Below, one piece after another: positions 25,130-34,492 of a DNA stretch of 59,749 bases. Numbering within the stretch: the first letter of the stretch is position 1; each line of letters opens with the position of its first letter. The notes under the pieces are model-generated. The model ran no database searches, was not told the origin of the DNA, and worked only from the letters and a program-made list of their open reading frames with translations. A program made the position numbers and the translations under genes. The stretch comes from UBA3839 sp902776985 (GTDB lineage: Bacteria > Bacteroidota > Bacteroidia > Bacteroidales > Bacteroidaceae). The stretch spans positions 1 through 59,749 of the forward strand of contig CACYSD010000017.1 in NCBI GenBank assembly GCA_902776985.1, in the 5' to 3' direction.

Positions 25130-26262
25130 ACATCCACGATTTCGACGACATCCGCCCCTTCCTGCCGGAAGAACTGCCCACAGTCTATGACCGACTGCTG
25201 TCGGACCCAGATTTCATCTCAGTACTGGAATATGTTTACCCGCATGTTCCCGTAGACCAGCTGAAAGCTGTGATGCGTTCGTGCCCGGACAATCTGGAAT
25301 TCCAGAAGAAGATGGTGTACCCGATGCTGAAACAGCTTGTCAAGACAGCGGCAACGAGCCTGACTTCGAACTTCTCGGCACTTGAAAGCGAGAAGGACAG
25401 AAGCCACACCTTCATTTCCAATCACCGTGACATTGTGCTGGATTCAGCCTTGCTGTCGGTAGTTCTGATAGAAAGCGGATTCAATACAGTCGAAATCGCG
25501 ATAGGAGACAATCTGCTCATACGCCCATGGATAAAAGACCTGGTGCGTGTGAACAAGTCGTTTATAGTGCAGCGTGCCCTCACCATGCGTGAGATGCTCA
25601 TGGCTTCAGCCAAGCTGTCGCGCTACATGCATTTCACCATTAATGAGAAGAACGAGAATGTATGGATTGCCCAACGTGAAGGCCGTGCCAAGGACAGCAA
25701 CGACCGCACTCAGGACAGTGTGCTGAAGATGATGGCGATGGGTGGCGACTTGCGGAATCTCAACATCGTGCCGCTCTCAATCACATACGAGTACGACCCT
25801 TGCGACTATCTCAAGGCTCAGGAATTCCAGCAGAAACGTGATATCGAAGGATTCAAGAAGAGTAAGCAGGATGACCTTGACAATATGCGTGTAGGTATCT
25901 TCGGTCCCAAGGGCAAGATTCACTATCATGCCGCACCATGTATCAACGAATGGCTCGACAGTCTGCCTGCAGATATGCCAAAGGCTGACTATTTCCGTAC
26001 AGTTGCCCAGCATATTGACCGCGAAATCCATCGCAACTATCATCTCTATGCAGGAAATTATGTGGCTGCCGATATGCTTACGGACGATACTGCGCATGCT
26101 GACCGCTACACAGCTGAACAGCGTGAGCAGTTCCTGGGTTATGTGGCAAAGAAGATGGAGATGATTAACTTGCTGAACCCGGATCAGGACTATCTGCGCA
26201 AGTGCATACTGACTATGTATGCCAACCCTGTATTCAACTACGAAGCTGCATGGAAAGACTAA
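25126..26262 (+). CDS. glycerolipid acyltransferase (PlsC/PlsB-like)
   Basis: The 378-residue protein has the acyltransferase block FISNHRDIVLDSALL around residue 97. The His-Asp pair is in the expected place, though the spacing reads H-R-D rather than the strict HX4D. NVWIAQREGRAKDSNDRTQ (residues about 183-201) corresponds to the EGT/EGR glycerol-phosphate-binding block. In Bacteroidetes, proteins of this type are annotated as 1-acyl-sn-glycerol-3-phosphate acyltransferases; they are longer than PlsC (about 240 residues). The role would be membrane phospholipid synthesis. It overlaps ddl by 4 bp and the next lipoprotein by 13 bp. Confidence 0.78.
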   Translation: MNIHDFDDIRPFLPEELPTVYDRLLSDPDFISVLEYVYPHVPVDQLKAVMRSCPDNLEFQKKMVYPMLKQLVKTAATSLTSNFSALESEKDRSHTFISNHRDIVLDSALLSVVLIESGFNTVEIAIGDNLLIRPWIKDLVRVNKSFIVQRALTMREMLMASAKLSRYMHFTINEKNENVWIAQREGRAKDSNDRTQDSVLKMMAMGGDLRNLNIVPLSITYEYDPCDYLKAQEFQQKRDIEGFKKSKQDDLDNMRVGIFGPKGKIHYHAAPCINEWLDSLPADMPKADYFRTVAQHIDREIHRNYHLYAGNYVAADMLTDDTAHADRYTAEQREQFLGYVAKKMEMINLLNPDQDYLRKCILTMYANPVFNYEAAWKD

Positions 26263-26888
26263 AGACTGTTCTGCTGTTGGCGATTTGTATGCTTTGCTAC
26301 GCATGCTCTGACGATAATGACGGTAACGGCTATCCTTCAGTCATTACCTCACTGCTTGATGTGCAGACGGATGCAGACAAGAATGTAGCGAGCATCACTT
26401 CTGATGACGAACAGACGTTCTATCTGCCTAATCAGACTTTGTCAACGAACTATGCAGACACTGTCGTGCGTTGTCTTGGCGTATATGAGGCGGATACCAT
26501 ATCGCACGAAGCGAAGGTGTACAGCCTGCAGAATGTCATTTCATACACTCCACGCATATATGAAGACCCGAACGGACTTCCACACGAAGCTGTAAGGATT
26601 ATCAGTTCGTGGAGGACGGACCGCTATTTCAATATGCTGATAGCGTTTCTGACTACAGGCAATGGCTCTCATGCCTTCGGATTTAGTGAAGACAGCATAA
26701 CCGTTACACAGGAAGGAGCAAACACGGCATTTATCAGCCTTTTGCATAAGCGTCCTGAGAATGATGCGCTGTCATACTCGCAGAAAGTGTTTGTGAGTCT
26801 GCCTACTCATCTGTATGCAGGGAAGGCGGACAGTATTGTCTTCAGCGTCAATACTTATGACGGTCCCCGTGTTTTTGGAATTAAATAG
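26250..26888 (+). CDS. NigD-like lipoprotein
   Basis: Start at MERLKTVLLLAICMLCYAC (26250), which gives a clean lipoprotein signal; the frame opens further upstream but inside the previous gene. After the lipidated Cys comes SDDNDG, the acidic signal of surface-exported Bacteroidetes lipoproteins. The 212-residue product has two beta-rich parts, an N-terminal ITSDDEQTFYLPNQ and a C-terminal YFNMLIAFLTTGNG..HAFGF, an order that resembles the NigD family. NigD-like proteins are of unknown function. The start overlaps the acyltransferase gene and the exporter gene begins at once after the stop. Confidence 0.65.
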   Translation: MERLKTVLLLAICMLCYACSDDNDGNGYPSVITSLLDVQTDADKNVASITSDDEQTFYLPNQTLSTNYADTVVRCLGVYEADTISHEAKVYSLQNVISYTPRIYEDPNGLPHEAVRIISSWRTDRYFNMLIAFLTTGNGSHAFGFSEDSITVTQEGANTAFISLLHKRPENDALSYSQKVFVSLPTHLYAGKADSIVFSVNTYDGPRVFGIK

Positions 26889-26889
26889 A

Positions 26890-28026
26890 ATGAATGAAGT
26901 TTTACATATAATCAATGAGATGGCACCATTCCTCCTACTGGGATTTCTGATCGCAGGAGTGATGCACGCATTCATTCCTGGAGGATTCTATGCTAAGTTC
27001 TTGTCGAAGAAGAATTTCCGCAGTGTTCTCAATGCCGCATTGCTGGGAATCCCCCTGCCATTGTGCTCATGCGGAGTGATACCTACAGCCATGTCACTTC
27101 GCAAGGAAGGCGCATCGCATGGAGCAGTAGTCTCGTTTCTTATTGCAACGCCCCAGACAGGAGTGGACTCCATATCTGCCACCTATTCACTCATGGGACT
27201 TCCGTTTGCCATAGTTCGCCCCATAGCAGCTTTGTTTACAGCCCTTTTCGGAGGACTCCTGGCTAACAGGATTGGAAGTGACTCTGTTGTGGAGAAGACT
27301 GAGGAGACAGAAACTTGCTGTTGCCACCATAAGGAGAAACAACATAAGGAGGAAGAAAAATCTTGTTGCTGCCATCATAAGGAAGAACAGGAGGAAGTGC
27401 ATGATTGTTGCTGCCATCATGCAGAAGCGGACAAGGGAATGAACTTTGTGGAAAAAATGAAGGTAGCACTTGAGTATGCGTTTGTTGATATGATGGAAGA
27501 TATTGGCAAATGGCTGATAGTCGGTTTGATTATTGCCGGACTGATCACAGTGTTTGTTCCAGCAACAGCCTTTGCCATTTTTGTGAATAACACATGGCTT
27601 TCAATGTTGCTGGTATTGATAATAAGCATACCGATGTATGTGTGTGCAACCGGCAGCATCCCCATCGCTGTAGCTTTGATGATGAAGGGACTCACTCCTG
27701 GAGCAGGTCTGGTGCTGCTTATGGCAGGACCTGCTGCAAACATGGCATCAATCCTCGTCATCCGCAACCGCTTGGGCAGTAAGACACTGTTTGCTTATCT
27801 GTTGTCAATCGTGACAGGTGCGGTTTTGTTTGGCTGTGTCATAGACTTTGCTTTACCTACAGAATGGTTTGGCGTAGATGCCCTAACTGCAAGTTGTTGC
27901 GAGGAATCAACTGTCTGGTGGCAGTGGGTAAGTACAGCTGTTCTTTCGATTTTGCTGATTAACGCGCTTGTCATCAATAAGTTTGTCAAAGGGAAAGCTG
28001 ACAGTTGCTGCTGCAATACCCATTAG
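26890..28026 (+). CDS. SO_0444-family Cu/Zn efflux permease
   Basis: The start MNEVLHIINEMAPF (26890) lies one base after the lipoprotein stop. The 378-residue product has about eight to ten membrane segments in two similar halves. Each half carries family landmarks (LGIPLPLCSCGVIPTAMSLRKEGASHGAV; SIPMYVCATGSIPIAVALMMKG). The central cytoplasmic loop (about residues 138-180) carries three CCCHH motifs in a Lys/Glu-rich tract, and a fourth cysteine cluster CCC closes the protein (DSCCCNTH). These Cys/His clusters probably bind soft metal ions. The family is associated with copper and zinc export. The FeoAB iron transporter gene follows 98 nt downstream with its own promoter. Confidence 0.85.
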   Translation: MNEVLHIINEMAPFLLLGFLIAGVMHAFIPGGFYAKFLSKKNFRSVLNAALLGIPLPLCSCGVIPTAMSLRKEGASHGAVVSFLIATPQTGVDSISATYSLMGLPFAIVRPIAALFTALFGGLLANRIGSDSVVEKTEETETCCCHHKEKQHKEEEKSCCCHHKEEQEEVHDCCCHHAEADKGMNFVEKMKVALEYAFVDMMEDIGKWLIVGLIIAGLITVFVPATAFAIFVNNTWLSMLLVLIISIPMYVCATGSIPIAVALMMKGLTPGAGLVLLMAGPAANMASILVIRNRLGSKTLFAYLLSIVTGAVLFGCVIDFALPTEWFGVDALTASCCEESTVWWQWVSTAVLSILLINALVINKFVKGKADSCCCNTH

Positions 28027-28093
28027 TGGGTATATTTGTTGTTGTAAGCATTATTTCAGCATTGTAAGGCAGCGTGACAATTGAAAAAAGTTT

Positions 28094-28101
28094 TACCTTT
28101 G
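28094..28101 (+). promoter_or_regulatory. -7 promoter element for feoAB
   Basis: TACCTTTG matches TAnnTTTG, 23 nt before the FeoAB start codon. No Fur-like box was recognised with confidence in the 28027-28124 gap. Confidence 0.55.
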
Positions 28102-28124
28102 CGTAATTATTGTGCAAATTTGAA

Positions 28125-30551
28125 ATGAAGCTTTCAGAGTTAAAAACTGGTGAGAGTGGCATCATAGTTAAAGTTCAAGGCCACGGTGGTTTCCGCAAGC
28201 GTATTGTGGAGATGGGCTTTATCCGTGGCCAAAGAGTTGATGTGCTGCTGAATGCTCCTTTGCATGATCCCGTTAAGTATAAGCTGATGGGTTATGAAGT
28301 GTCGCTGCGTCATGATGAAGCAGCCCTGATAGAGGTTGAAAAGACGCAGGAGAGCACTGGTGACATCACTGTGACTAATGATGATAAAGTTGAGACGCAA
28401 CCATCAAAGGTGCAGGAGTGTGAAGACGCTTCCTGCGTAAAAGGTGGACGAAAAACAACTCCTCTACATTCTGGAGAGACTATTTCCGTAGCTCTGATTG
28501 GCAATCCCAACTGCGGCAAGACGTCTCTGTTCAACTATGCCAGCGGTGCCCATGCACGTGTGGGCAACTATTCTGGTGTGACTGTTGACTCAACGGAGGC
28601 AAGCGCTGAGTATTTTGGCTATAAGTTCCGCCTCACTGACCTTCCCGGCACATATTCTTTGTCGTGCTACAGTCCTGAGGAACTGTATGTGCGTCGCCAC
28701 CTGTCGGAGGAAATGCCAGACGTGGTGATAAATGTAATCGACGCATCGAACCTGGAGCGTAATCTTTACTTAACCACTCAGCTGGTTGACATGAATCTGC
28801 GTGTGGTATGTGCGTTGAATATGTTTGATGAGTTTGAGCGCAGAGGTGACAGTGTGGATCTGGGAGTTCTGAGTCAGTTGATGGGTGTGCCTATGGTTCC
28901 GACATCATTCAAGTCAGGACGCGGGGTAGAGGACTTGTTCCGCACGGTGATAGAGGTGTATGAGGATGAAAACGTTCATTCCCGCCATATTCACATCAAC
29001 TATGGACACGAGATAGAAAACGGTATTGTTCATATTCAGAAGTACATCAAGGCTGATCCTGTGATTCGCCGTGAGTTCAGTACACGTTATGTGGCACTGA
29101 AACTGCTTGAGCACGACACTGACATGGAGCAATACATCCGCAGAGTTGCCGAGGACAATTCGCGACGAATCTTTGCTGCCCGTGACGTGGCTGCAGCCCG
29201 TGTTTATGAAGAGACCGACAGCGACAGCGAATCGGCAATCATGGATGCGAAGTACGGTTTTATCCATGGTGCGCTGACGGAAGCAAACTATAATACAGGA
29301 ATCAAGAAAGACACATTCCACAGAACGAACATCATCGACAATATCATGTCGAACCGCTATCTCGGTTTCCCTCTCTTCTTCCTGATGCTCTACTTGATGT
29401 TCCAGGTGACCTTCTCCTTAGGTCAGTATCCTATGGACTGGATTGAAGACGGCATCGGACTGCTGGGCAGATGGGTGAACAGCAGTATGGATGAAGGACC
29501 GCTGCGTTCTCTGCTGACCGAAGGAGTGATTGGCGGAGTGGGGTCGGTGATAGTATTCCTGCCACAGATCCTTATACTATATTTCTTCATCGCATTGATG
29601 GAAGACTCTGGCTATATGGCGCGTGCCGCATTTATCATGGATAAACTGATGCATCACCTCGGGTTGCACGGGAAATCGTTTATCCCGCTGATTATGGGCT
29701 TCGGTTGCAATGTGCCCGCTGTGATGGCGACACGTATGATTGAAAGCCGGCGATCGCGACTGATAACTATGATGATTCTGCCGTTTATGTCGTGCAGTGC
29801 CCGTCTGCCGATATACATAATGATAACCGGAACGTTCTTTACTCTACAGTACCGCTCTATGGTGATGATTTCGCTCTATGCCATCGGTATAGTGATTTCG
29901 GTTCTCGTCAGCCGTATATTATCGCGATTCGTAATCAAGGGTGAGGATACTCCGTTTGTGATGGAACTGCCGCCTTACCGTTTCCCTACATCCAAGGCGT
30001 TGATGCGTCATACTTGGGACAAAGGCCGCGAGTATCTGAAGAAAATGGGTGGAATCATTCTCGTTGCCAGCGTCATCGTCTGGGCTTTGGGATATTTCCC
30101 GCATAATGATAAGCTGACTCCTCAAGAACAGAAGGAACAGTCCTACATCGGTATGGCAGGACGTACCATAGAGCCTTTGTTCGCTCCGCAGGGATTCAAC
30201 TGGAAGCTTGACGTGAGCCTTATTGCCGGTGTGGGTGCCAAGGAAATCGTGGCTTCTACAGTTGGTGTGCTTTATGCCAACGACGACAGTTTCGGTGATG
30301 ATGACTCTTACAGCGACGACAACGAGAAATATGAGGAGATGCACTCTCTTATGCAAGCTGACGGAATCACGCCGCTGTCGGCATATTCATATCTGATATT
30401 CGTACTTCTTTATTTCCCATGCATAGCTACGATTGTGGCAATAAAAAACGAAACCCATTCATGGAAATGGGCTTCGATTGCAGCCATCTACACTACTGTA
30501 GTGGCATGGGTTGTTTCTGCTCTTGTTTATCAGATAGGGAGTCTGTTCTAA
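28125..30551 (+). CDS. feoB: FeoA-FeoB fusion ferrous iron transporter
   Basis: Start at MKLSELKTGESG (28125). Residues 1-75 form a FeoA domain (SH3-like), followed by a Cys-containing linker. From about residue 120 comes FeoB: the GTPase P-loop GNPNCGKTSLF, LTDLPGTYSLS (switch II) and ALNMFDE (G4). Two Gate domains follow in the membrane part (IVFLPQILILYFFIALMEDSGYMARAAF, IPLIMGFGCNVPAVMATR, and VGAKEIVASTVGVLY). FeoB moves Fe2+ across the inner membrane; FeoA is usually a separate small protein that stimulates it. Total length is 808 residues. Its stop codon overlaps by three bases with the stop of the convergent PFL gene. Confidence 0.95.
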   Translation: MKLSELKTGESGIIVKVQGHGGFRKRIVEMGFIRGQRVDVLLNAPLHDPVKYKLMGYEVSLRHDEAALIEVEKTQESTGDITVTNDDKVETQPSKVQECEDASCVKGGRKTTPLHSGETISVALIGNPNCGKTSLFNYASGAHARVGNYSGVTVDSTEASAEYFGYKFRLTDLPGTYSLSCYSPEELYVRRHLSEEMPDVVINVIDASNLERNLYLTTQLVDMNLRVVCALNMFDEFERRGDSVDLGVLSQLMGVPMVPTSFKSGRGVEDLFRTVIEVYEDENVHSRHIHINYGHEIENGIVHIQKYIKADPVIRREFSTRYVALKLLEHDTDMEQYIRRVAEDNSRRIFAARDVAAARVYEETDSDSESAIMDAKYGFIHGALTEANYNTGIKKDTFHRTNIIDNIMSNRYLGFPLFFLMLYLMFQVTFSLGQYPMDWIEDGIGLLGRWVNSSMDEGPLRSLLTEGVIGGVGSVIVFLPQILILYFFIALMEDSGYMARAAFIMDKLMHHLGLHGKSFIPLIMGFGCNVPAVMATRMIESRRSRLITMMILPFMSCSARLPIYIMITGTFFTLQYRSMVMISLYAIGIVISVLVSRILSRFVIKGEDTPFVMELPPYRFPTSKALMRHTWDKGREYLKKMGGIILVASVIVWALGYFPHNDKLTPQEQKEQSYIGMAGRTIEPLFAPQGFNWKLDVSLIAGVGAKEIVASTVGVLYANDDSFGDDDSYSDDNEKYEEMHSLMQADGITPLSAYSYLIFVLLYFPCIATIVAIKNETHSWKWASIAAIYTTVVAWVVSALVYQIGSLF

Positions 30552-31921
30552 TTCTTGAAAGAGTGGATTGGAGCAGGGATGCGTCCGCCACGGTTCACGA
30601 ATCGTGAACAGTCGAAACGATTGACAGGCATGATGGGAGCATAACCCAACAAGCCGCCAAACTCTACCTGATCGCCTACATCCTTGCCTTCAACAGGAAT
30701 GATACGAACGGCAGTGGTTTTCTGGTTAACCATACCAATGGCGCTTTCGTCGGCTATGATACCTGCGATGGTAGTTGCAGGTGTGTTGCCCGGTATGGCT
30801 ATCATGTCCAGACCTACGGAACAGACACAAGTCATAGCTTCCAACTTTTCTATAGTCAATGCTCCTGCTTCCACAGCATTTATCATTCCCTGGTCTTCAC
30901 TTACAGGGATGAAGGCTCCGCTCAATCCTCCTACATAGCTTGATGCCATCACTCCGCCTTTCTTCACCTGATCGTTGAGAAGTGCGAGAGCGGCTGTTGT
31001 GCCTGGTGCACCAGCGTGTTCCACACCGATACAGTGGAGAATGTCAGCCACACTGTCACCTATAGCAGGAGTGGGTGCGAGTGAGAGGTCGATGATGCCG
31101 AACGGAACGCCTAATCTCTTGGCTGCTTCCTGTGCAACCAACTGTCCTACGCGAGTGATTTTGAATGCGGTGCGCTTGATGGTCTCACAGAGAGTCTCAA
31201 ACGAAGCGTAGTGCTTATTGTCCATCTGCTCAAGAGCGTACTTCACAACTCCAGGACCGCTGACGCCGACATTGATGATGCTGTCTGCCTCGCTCACTCC
31301 GTGGAATGCTCCAGCCATGAACGGATTGTCATCGGGAGCATTGCAGAGCACAACCAGTTTGGCACAGCCGATGGAATCGTTTTCTGCAGTGAGAGCGGCA
31401 GTCTCTTTGATGATGTCGCCCATAAGTCTTACGGCATCCATGTTGATGCCAGTCTTCGTTGCACCCACAACCACGCTTGAACATACCCGTTCAGTAGTTG
31501 CAAGAGCTTCTGGAATGGCACGTATAAGCAGCTCGTCGCTATGAGTCATACCTTTGGAGACGATTGCGCTGAATCCACCAAGGAAGTTCACTCCAACCGT
31601 CTTTGCAGCCTTGTCGAGTGACTTACAGATGCGAACGTAGTCTTCAGGAGTGTGACAGCATGAACTGCCCACAATAGAGATAGGAGTAACGCTGACGCGT
31701 TTGTTGACTACAGGAATAGCAAATTGGCGTGATATGTCGTCGCCTGTTTGTACCAGAGTGCTGGCAAGCGCGATGATTTTCTTTTCTATTTTCTCACAAC
31801 AAGATTCAAGGTCTGAATCAGCACAGTCGAGCAGGCTGATTCCCATGGTGATAGTGCGGACATCGAGGTTCTCTTGCTCTATCATCTTGTTGGTTTCAAT
31901 AACTTCTGCAAGATTTATCAT
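30548..31921 (-). CDS. PFL family protein (DUF711, UPF0210)
   Basis: The 457-residue cytoplasmic protein shows landmarks of the UPF0210/DUF711 family: MGISLLDCADSD near residue 26, VNFLGGFSAIVSKGMT and CNAPDDNPFMAGAFHG. The C-terminal half has VGLDMIAIPGNTPATTIAGI. Related structures resemble pyruvate-formate-lyase-like folds, but no activity is established. The upstream partner on the same strand is an ACT-domain protein (UPF0237), 15 nt away; this pairing is conserved in many bacteria and archaea and suggests ligand-controlled regulation. Confidence 0.9.
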   Translation of the reverse strand: MINLAEVIETNKMIEQENLDVRTITMGISLLDCADSDLESCCEKIEKKIIALASTLVQTGDDISRQFAIPVVNKRVSVTPISIVGSSCCHTPEDYVRICKSLDKAAKTVGVNFLGGFSAIVSKGMTHSDELLIRAIPEALATTERVCSSVVVGATKTGINMDAVRLMGDIIKETAALTAENDSIGCAKLVVLCNAPDDNPFMAGAFHGVSEADSIINVGVSGPGVVKYALEQMDNKHYASFETLCETIKRTAFKITRVGQLVAQEAAKRLGVPFGIIDLSLAPTPAIGDSVADILHCIGVEHAGAPGTTAALALLNDQVKKGGVMASSYVGGLSGAFIPVSEDQGMINAVEAGALTIEKLEAMTCVCSVGLDMIAIPGNTPATTIAGIIADESAIGMVNQKTTAVRIIPVEGKDVGDQVEFGGLLGYAPIMPVNRFDCSRFVNRGGRIPAPIHSFKN

Positions 31922-31936
31922 AAAAACGTGAAGTGT

Positions 31937-32212
31937 TTAGACTCTATGCATCATGTTGAAGATTCCTTCGAGCTGACATTTGATTTGAACGCCAGTATTG
32001 GTGCCAACAGCGGCAATTTCATCTGAAATCTGTTCGAACGGTTTTTCGGTATGACTCATATCTACAATCATCATCATGTTGAAAAACTCCTGAACGATAG
32101 TCTGTGAAATGTCAAGGATGTTGATATTGTTATCTGCCAAATATGTGCAGACTTTTGCGATAATACCCACAGTGTCTTTACCGACAACTGTAATTATAGC
32201 TCTTTGTTTCAT
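31937..32212 (-). CDS. ACT-domain protein (UPF0237)
   Basis: This 91-residue protein is almost all one ACT domain: AIITVVGKDTVGIIAKVCTYL, then NNINILDISQTIV and FNMMMIVDM. Small stand-alone ACT proteins bind amino acids or other small ligands, usually as dimers. It is the upstream gene of the PFL pair, with a promoter at 32238-32245. Confidence 0.93.
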   Translation of the reverse strand: MKQRAIITVVGKDTVGIIAKVCTYLADNNINILDISQTIVQEFFNMMMIVDMSHTEKPFEQISDEIAAVGTNTGVQIKCQLEGIFNMMHRV

Positions 32213-32237
32213 GTTCTATATGTTTGAATTTGTGGTG

Positions 32238-32245
32238 CAAAGTTA
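32238..32245 (-). promoter_or_regulatory. -7 promoter element for the ACT-PFL pair
   Basis: The minus strand reads TAACTTTG, 26 nt upstream of the ACT gene start. Confidence 0.6.
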
Positions 32246-32308
32246 TACTTTTTCGGCCATACGGCAAAACAAAAGTGGGAAACGTTCTAAACGTATAGTT
32301 TTTTTTGC

Positions 32309-32316
32309 TAACTTTG
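32309..32316 (+). promoter_or_regulatory. -7 promoter element for the metF operon
   Basis: TAACTTTG lies 25 nt before the metF ATG, downstream of a T-run. It is divergent from the ACT-PFL promoter. No riboswitch-like fold was seen in the short leader. Confidence 0.6.
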
Positions 32317-32340
32317 CGCAGATTATATACTTTTGTTAAT

Positions 32341-33294
32341 ATGAAAATATCAGATCTCATTACGCAACAGAACCGTACGGACTTTTCATTTGAAGTTCTC
32401 CCTCCTCTGAAGGGAACTGGTACGGACAGCCTTTTCCATACTATTGACGTGTTGCGTGAGTTTTCACCACGATATATAAACATTACAACTCACCGTTCGG
32501 AATATGTGTACAAAGAGCAGGCAGACGGCTCGTTCCTGCGTCAGTCCATACGCCGACGTCCGGGAACAATCGCGGTAGCCTCCGCGATTATGCAGAAATA
32601 CGACATCACTGTTGTTCCTCATGTAGTGTGCAGCGGATTTACAAGAGAAGAACTGGAATACATGCTTCTCGATTTGCAGTTCCTGGGCATAACTGATTTG
32701 CTTCTGCTCCGTGGTGACAAGGCAAAGGATGAGAGCCGTTTCACTCCTGTACCAGGTGGCTATAGCCATACCACAGAACTCATTGAACAGGTTAACAGGT
32801 TCAATAAGGGCGAATTTATCGACTCAAGTATGATGAAGACAAAGCCAGAACCGTTCTCGTTCGGTGTGGCTTGCTATCCGGAGAAGCATGAGGAAGCGCC
32901 CAACCTGGATTTCGACTTGCAGGTTCTTAAGATGAAGCAGACTCTTGGTGCGGACTATGCCATCTCTCAGCTTTTCTACGACAATAGCAAATACTTCCAG
33001 TTTGTGGAACGTGCGAAAGCTGAAGGCATCACCATTCCAATCATACCAGCACTAAAACCGCTTACCAAGATGTCGCAGATAACGGTCGTTCCAAAGACTT
33101 TCCACATTGACATACCGCAAGAATTGGCGGCAGAAGCCGCTCTGTGCAGCAGTGATGAGCTGGTGAAGGAACTCGGAGTGGAATGGGCTGTAGCTCAGTG
33201 CAAGGAACTCAAGGCAGCAGGTGTACCGTCGATACATTTCTATACAATGTCTGCAACCGACAGCGTTAGAAAGATAGCTGAACAAATCTACTAA
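32341..33294 (+). CDS. metF: 5,10-methylenetetrahydrofolate reductase
   Basis: The 317-residue enzyme reduces 5,10-methylene-THF to 5-methyl-THF for methionine synthesis, using FAD and NAD(P)H. The start MKISDLITQQ is chosen because the longer frame would begin at or before the promoter. FSFEVLPPLKG carries the catalytic Glu, LLLRGDKAKDESRF binds folate and FAD, and FSFGVACYPEKHEEAPN, AISQLFYDN and IPIIPALKPL follow as in MetF. The stop is adjacent to the holB start with no gap, so both are probably on one mRNA. Confidence 0.95.
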   Translation: MKISDLITQQNRTDFSFEVLPPLKGTGTDSLFHTIDVLREFSPRYINITTHRSEYVYKEQADGSFLRQSIRRRPGTIAVASAIMQKYDITVVPHVVCSGFTREELEYMLLDLQFLGITDLLLLRGDKAKDESRFTPVPGGYSHTTELIEQVNRFNKGEFIDSSMMKTKPEPFSFGVACYPEKHEEAPNLDFDLQVLKMKQTLGADYAISQLFYDNSKYFQFVERAKAEGITIPIIPALKPLTKMSQITVVPKTFHIDIPQELAAEAALCSSDELVKELGVEWAVAQCKELKAAGVPSIHFYTMSATDSVRKIAEQIY

Positions 33295-34476
33295 ATGACA
33301 TTCGATAGCATCATAGGACAGGAAAGAGTCAAACAAAGACTTATCAGTGACGTGAAGCAGGGAAAAGTGCCTCACGCTATGATGTTTTGTGGTCCGGAAG
33401 GCAATGGCGGACTTGCTCTTGCCGTTGCGTTTGCACAATATCTGTTGTGCTCTGGAAAGAATCCTCCGCCTCAAGGTATGAGCATGTTTGGCGATGAACC
33501 GGAGACACAGGAACCTCTTGACCATGTATGCACCCATTGCACCAATTGTTTGATGGCGGAAAAACTGCAGCACCCTGACCTGCATTTCGCCTTCCCTATA
33601 TTCAAGAAGCGAAGCGGTAAACCGAGTGTCTGTGATGACTTTATCGAAGAATGGCGTGATTTGTTGTTGTCATCTCCCTATATGGGCTATGCAGAATGGA
33701 TGCAGGCATCAGGAGCTGAGAATCAGCAGTTGCAGATATTTGTTGAAGAGAGCGATGCCATAAGCCGTAAGCTTTCGCTCAAGTCCAGCCAGGGAGGATA
33801 CAAGGTGTGCATAATCTGGCTGCCGGAGAAGATGCACGTGAGCTGTGCGAACAAACTGCTTAAACTGCTTGAGGAACCGCCTACACAGACCGTGTTCGTT
33901 CTTGTCAGTGAACATCCGGACCAAGTGCTTCAGACTATACGCTCAAGAACGCAGATGATAGACCTGCCGCCACTGAGCCAGACGGAGATAGAGACTGCGC
34001 TCGTGCAGCAATATAGCGTGCTTCCGGCGTTGGCAAAGCAGATTGCACACAGTTCAACTGGCAATATGACCAAGGCACTGCGCGAGATAACCAGCAATAG
34101 CGACAACAGTCTGTATTTCGACCTCTTTGTATCGCTCATGCGACTCAGCTATGCACGCAAGGTGAAGGAAATGAAGCAATGGAGCGAACAGGTGGCGCAG
34201 CTTGGGCGTGAAAGGCAGAAAGCTTTGCTGACGTACTGCCAGCACATGATTCGCGAGAATTTCATCTACAATTTCCATCGCAGCGAACTCAACTACATGG
34301 AAGAAAAAGAATCTGAGTTCGCCGTTCGCTTTGCTCCTTTCATCAACGAACGCAATGTGATAGGAATTATGCAGGAACTCTCGCTTGCACAACGTGACAT
34401 TGAACAGAATGTGAATGCGAAGATCGTGTTTTTCGACTTCGCCCTGAAAATGATAGTTCTAATTAAAAACAGATAA
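33295..34476 (+). CDS. holB: DNA polymerase III delta' subunit
   Basis: The 393-residue AAA+ protein of the clamp loader helps to place the sliding clamp on primed DNA. GPEGNGGLALAVAFAQ stands where active loaders have a Lys-containing P-loop, so it cannot use ATP itself, as is usual for delta'. CTHCTNCLMAEKLQHPDLHF supplies a zinc-binding cluster together with other Cys residues. YKVCIIWLPEKMHVSCANKLLKLLEEPP and TIRSRTQMIDLPPL are the Walker B-like and sensor parts. The first third contains a longer insertion (PPPQGMSMFGDEPETQ) common in Bacteroidetes. It lies between metF and ricT. Confidence 0.93.
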   Translation: MTFDSIIGQERVKQRLISDVKQGKVPHAMMFCGPEGNGGLALAVAFAQYLLCSGKNPPPQGMSMFGDEPETQEPLDHVCTHCTNCLMAEKLQHPDLHFAFPIFKKRSGKPSVCDDFIEEWRDLLLSSPYMGYAEWMQASGAENQQLQIFVEESDAISRKLSLKSSQGGYKVCIIWLPEKMHVSCANKLLKLLEEPPTQTVFVLVSEHPDQVLQTIRSRTQMIDLPPLSQTEIETALVQQYSVLPALAKQIAHSSTGNMTKALREITSNSDNSLYFDLFVSLMRLSYARKVKEMKQWSEQVAQLGRERQKALLTYCQHMIRENFIYNFHRSELNYMEEKESEFAVRFAPFINERNVIGIMQELSLAQRDIEQNVNAKIVFFDFALKMIVLIKNR

Positions 34477-34492
34477 TACACAACAAAGAAAA

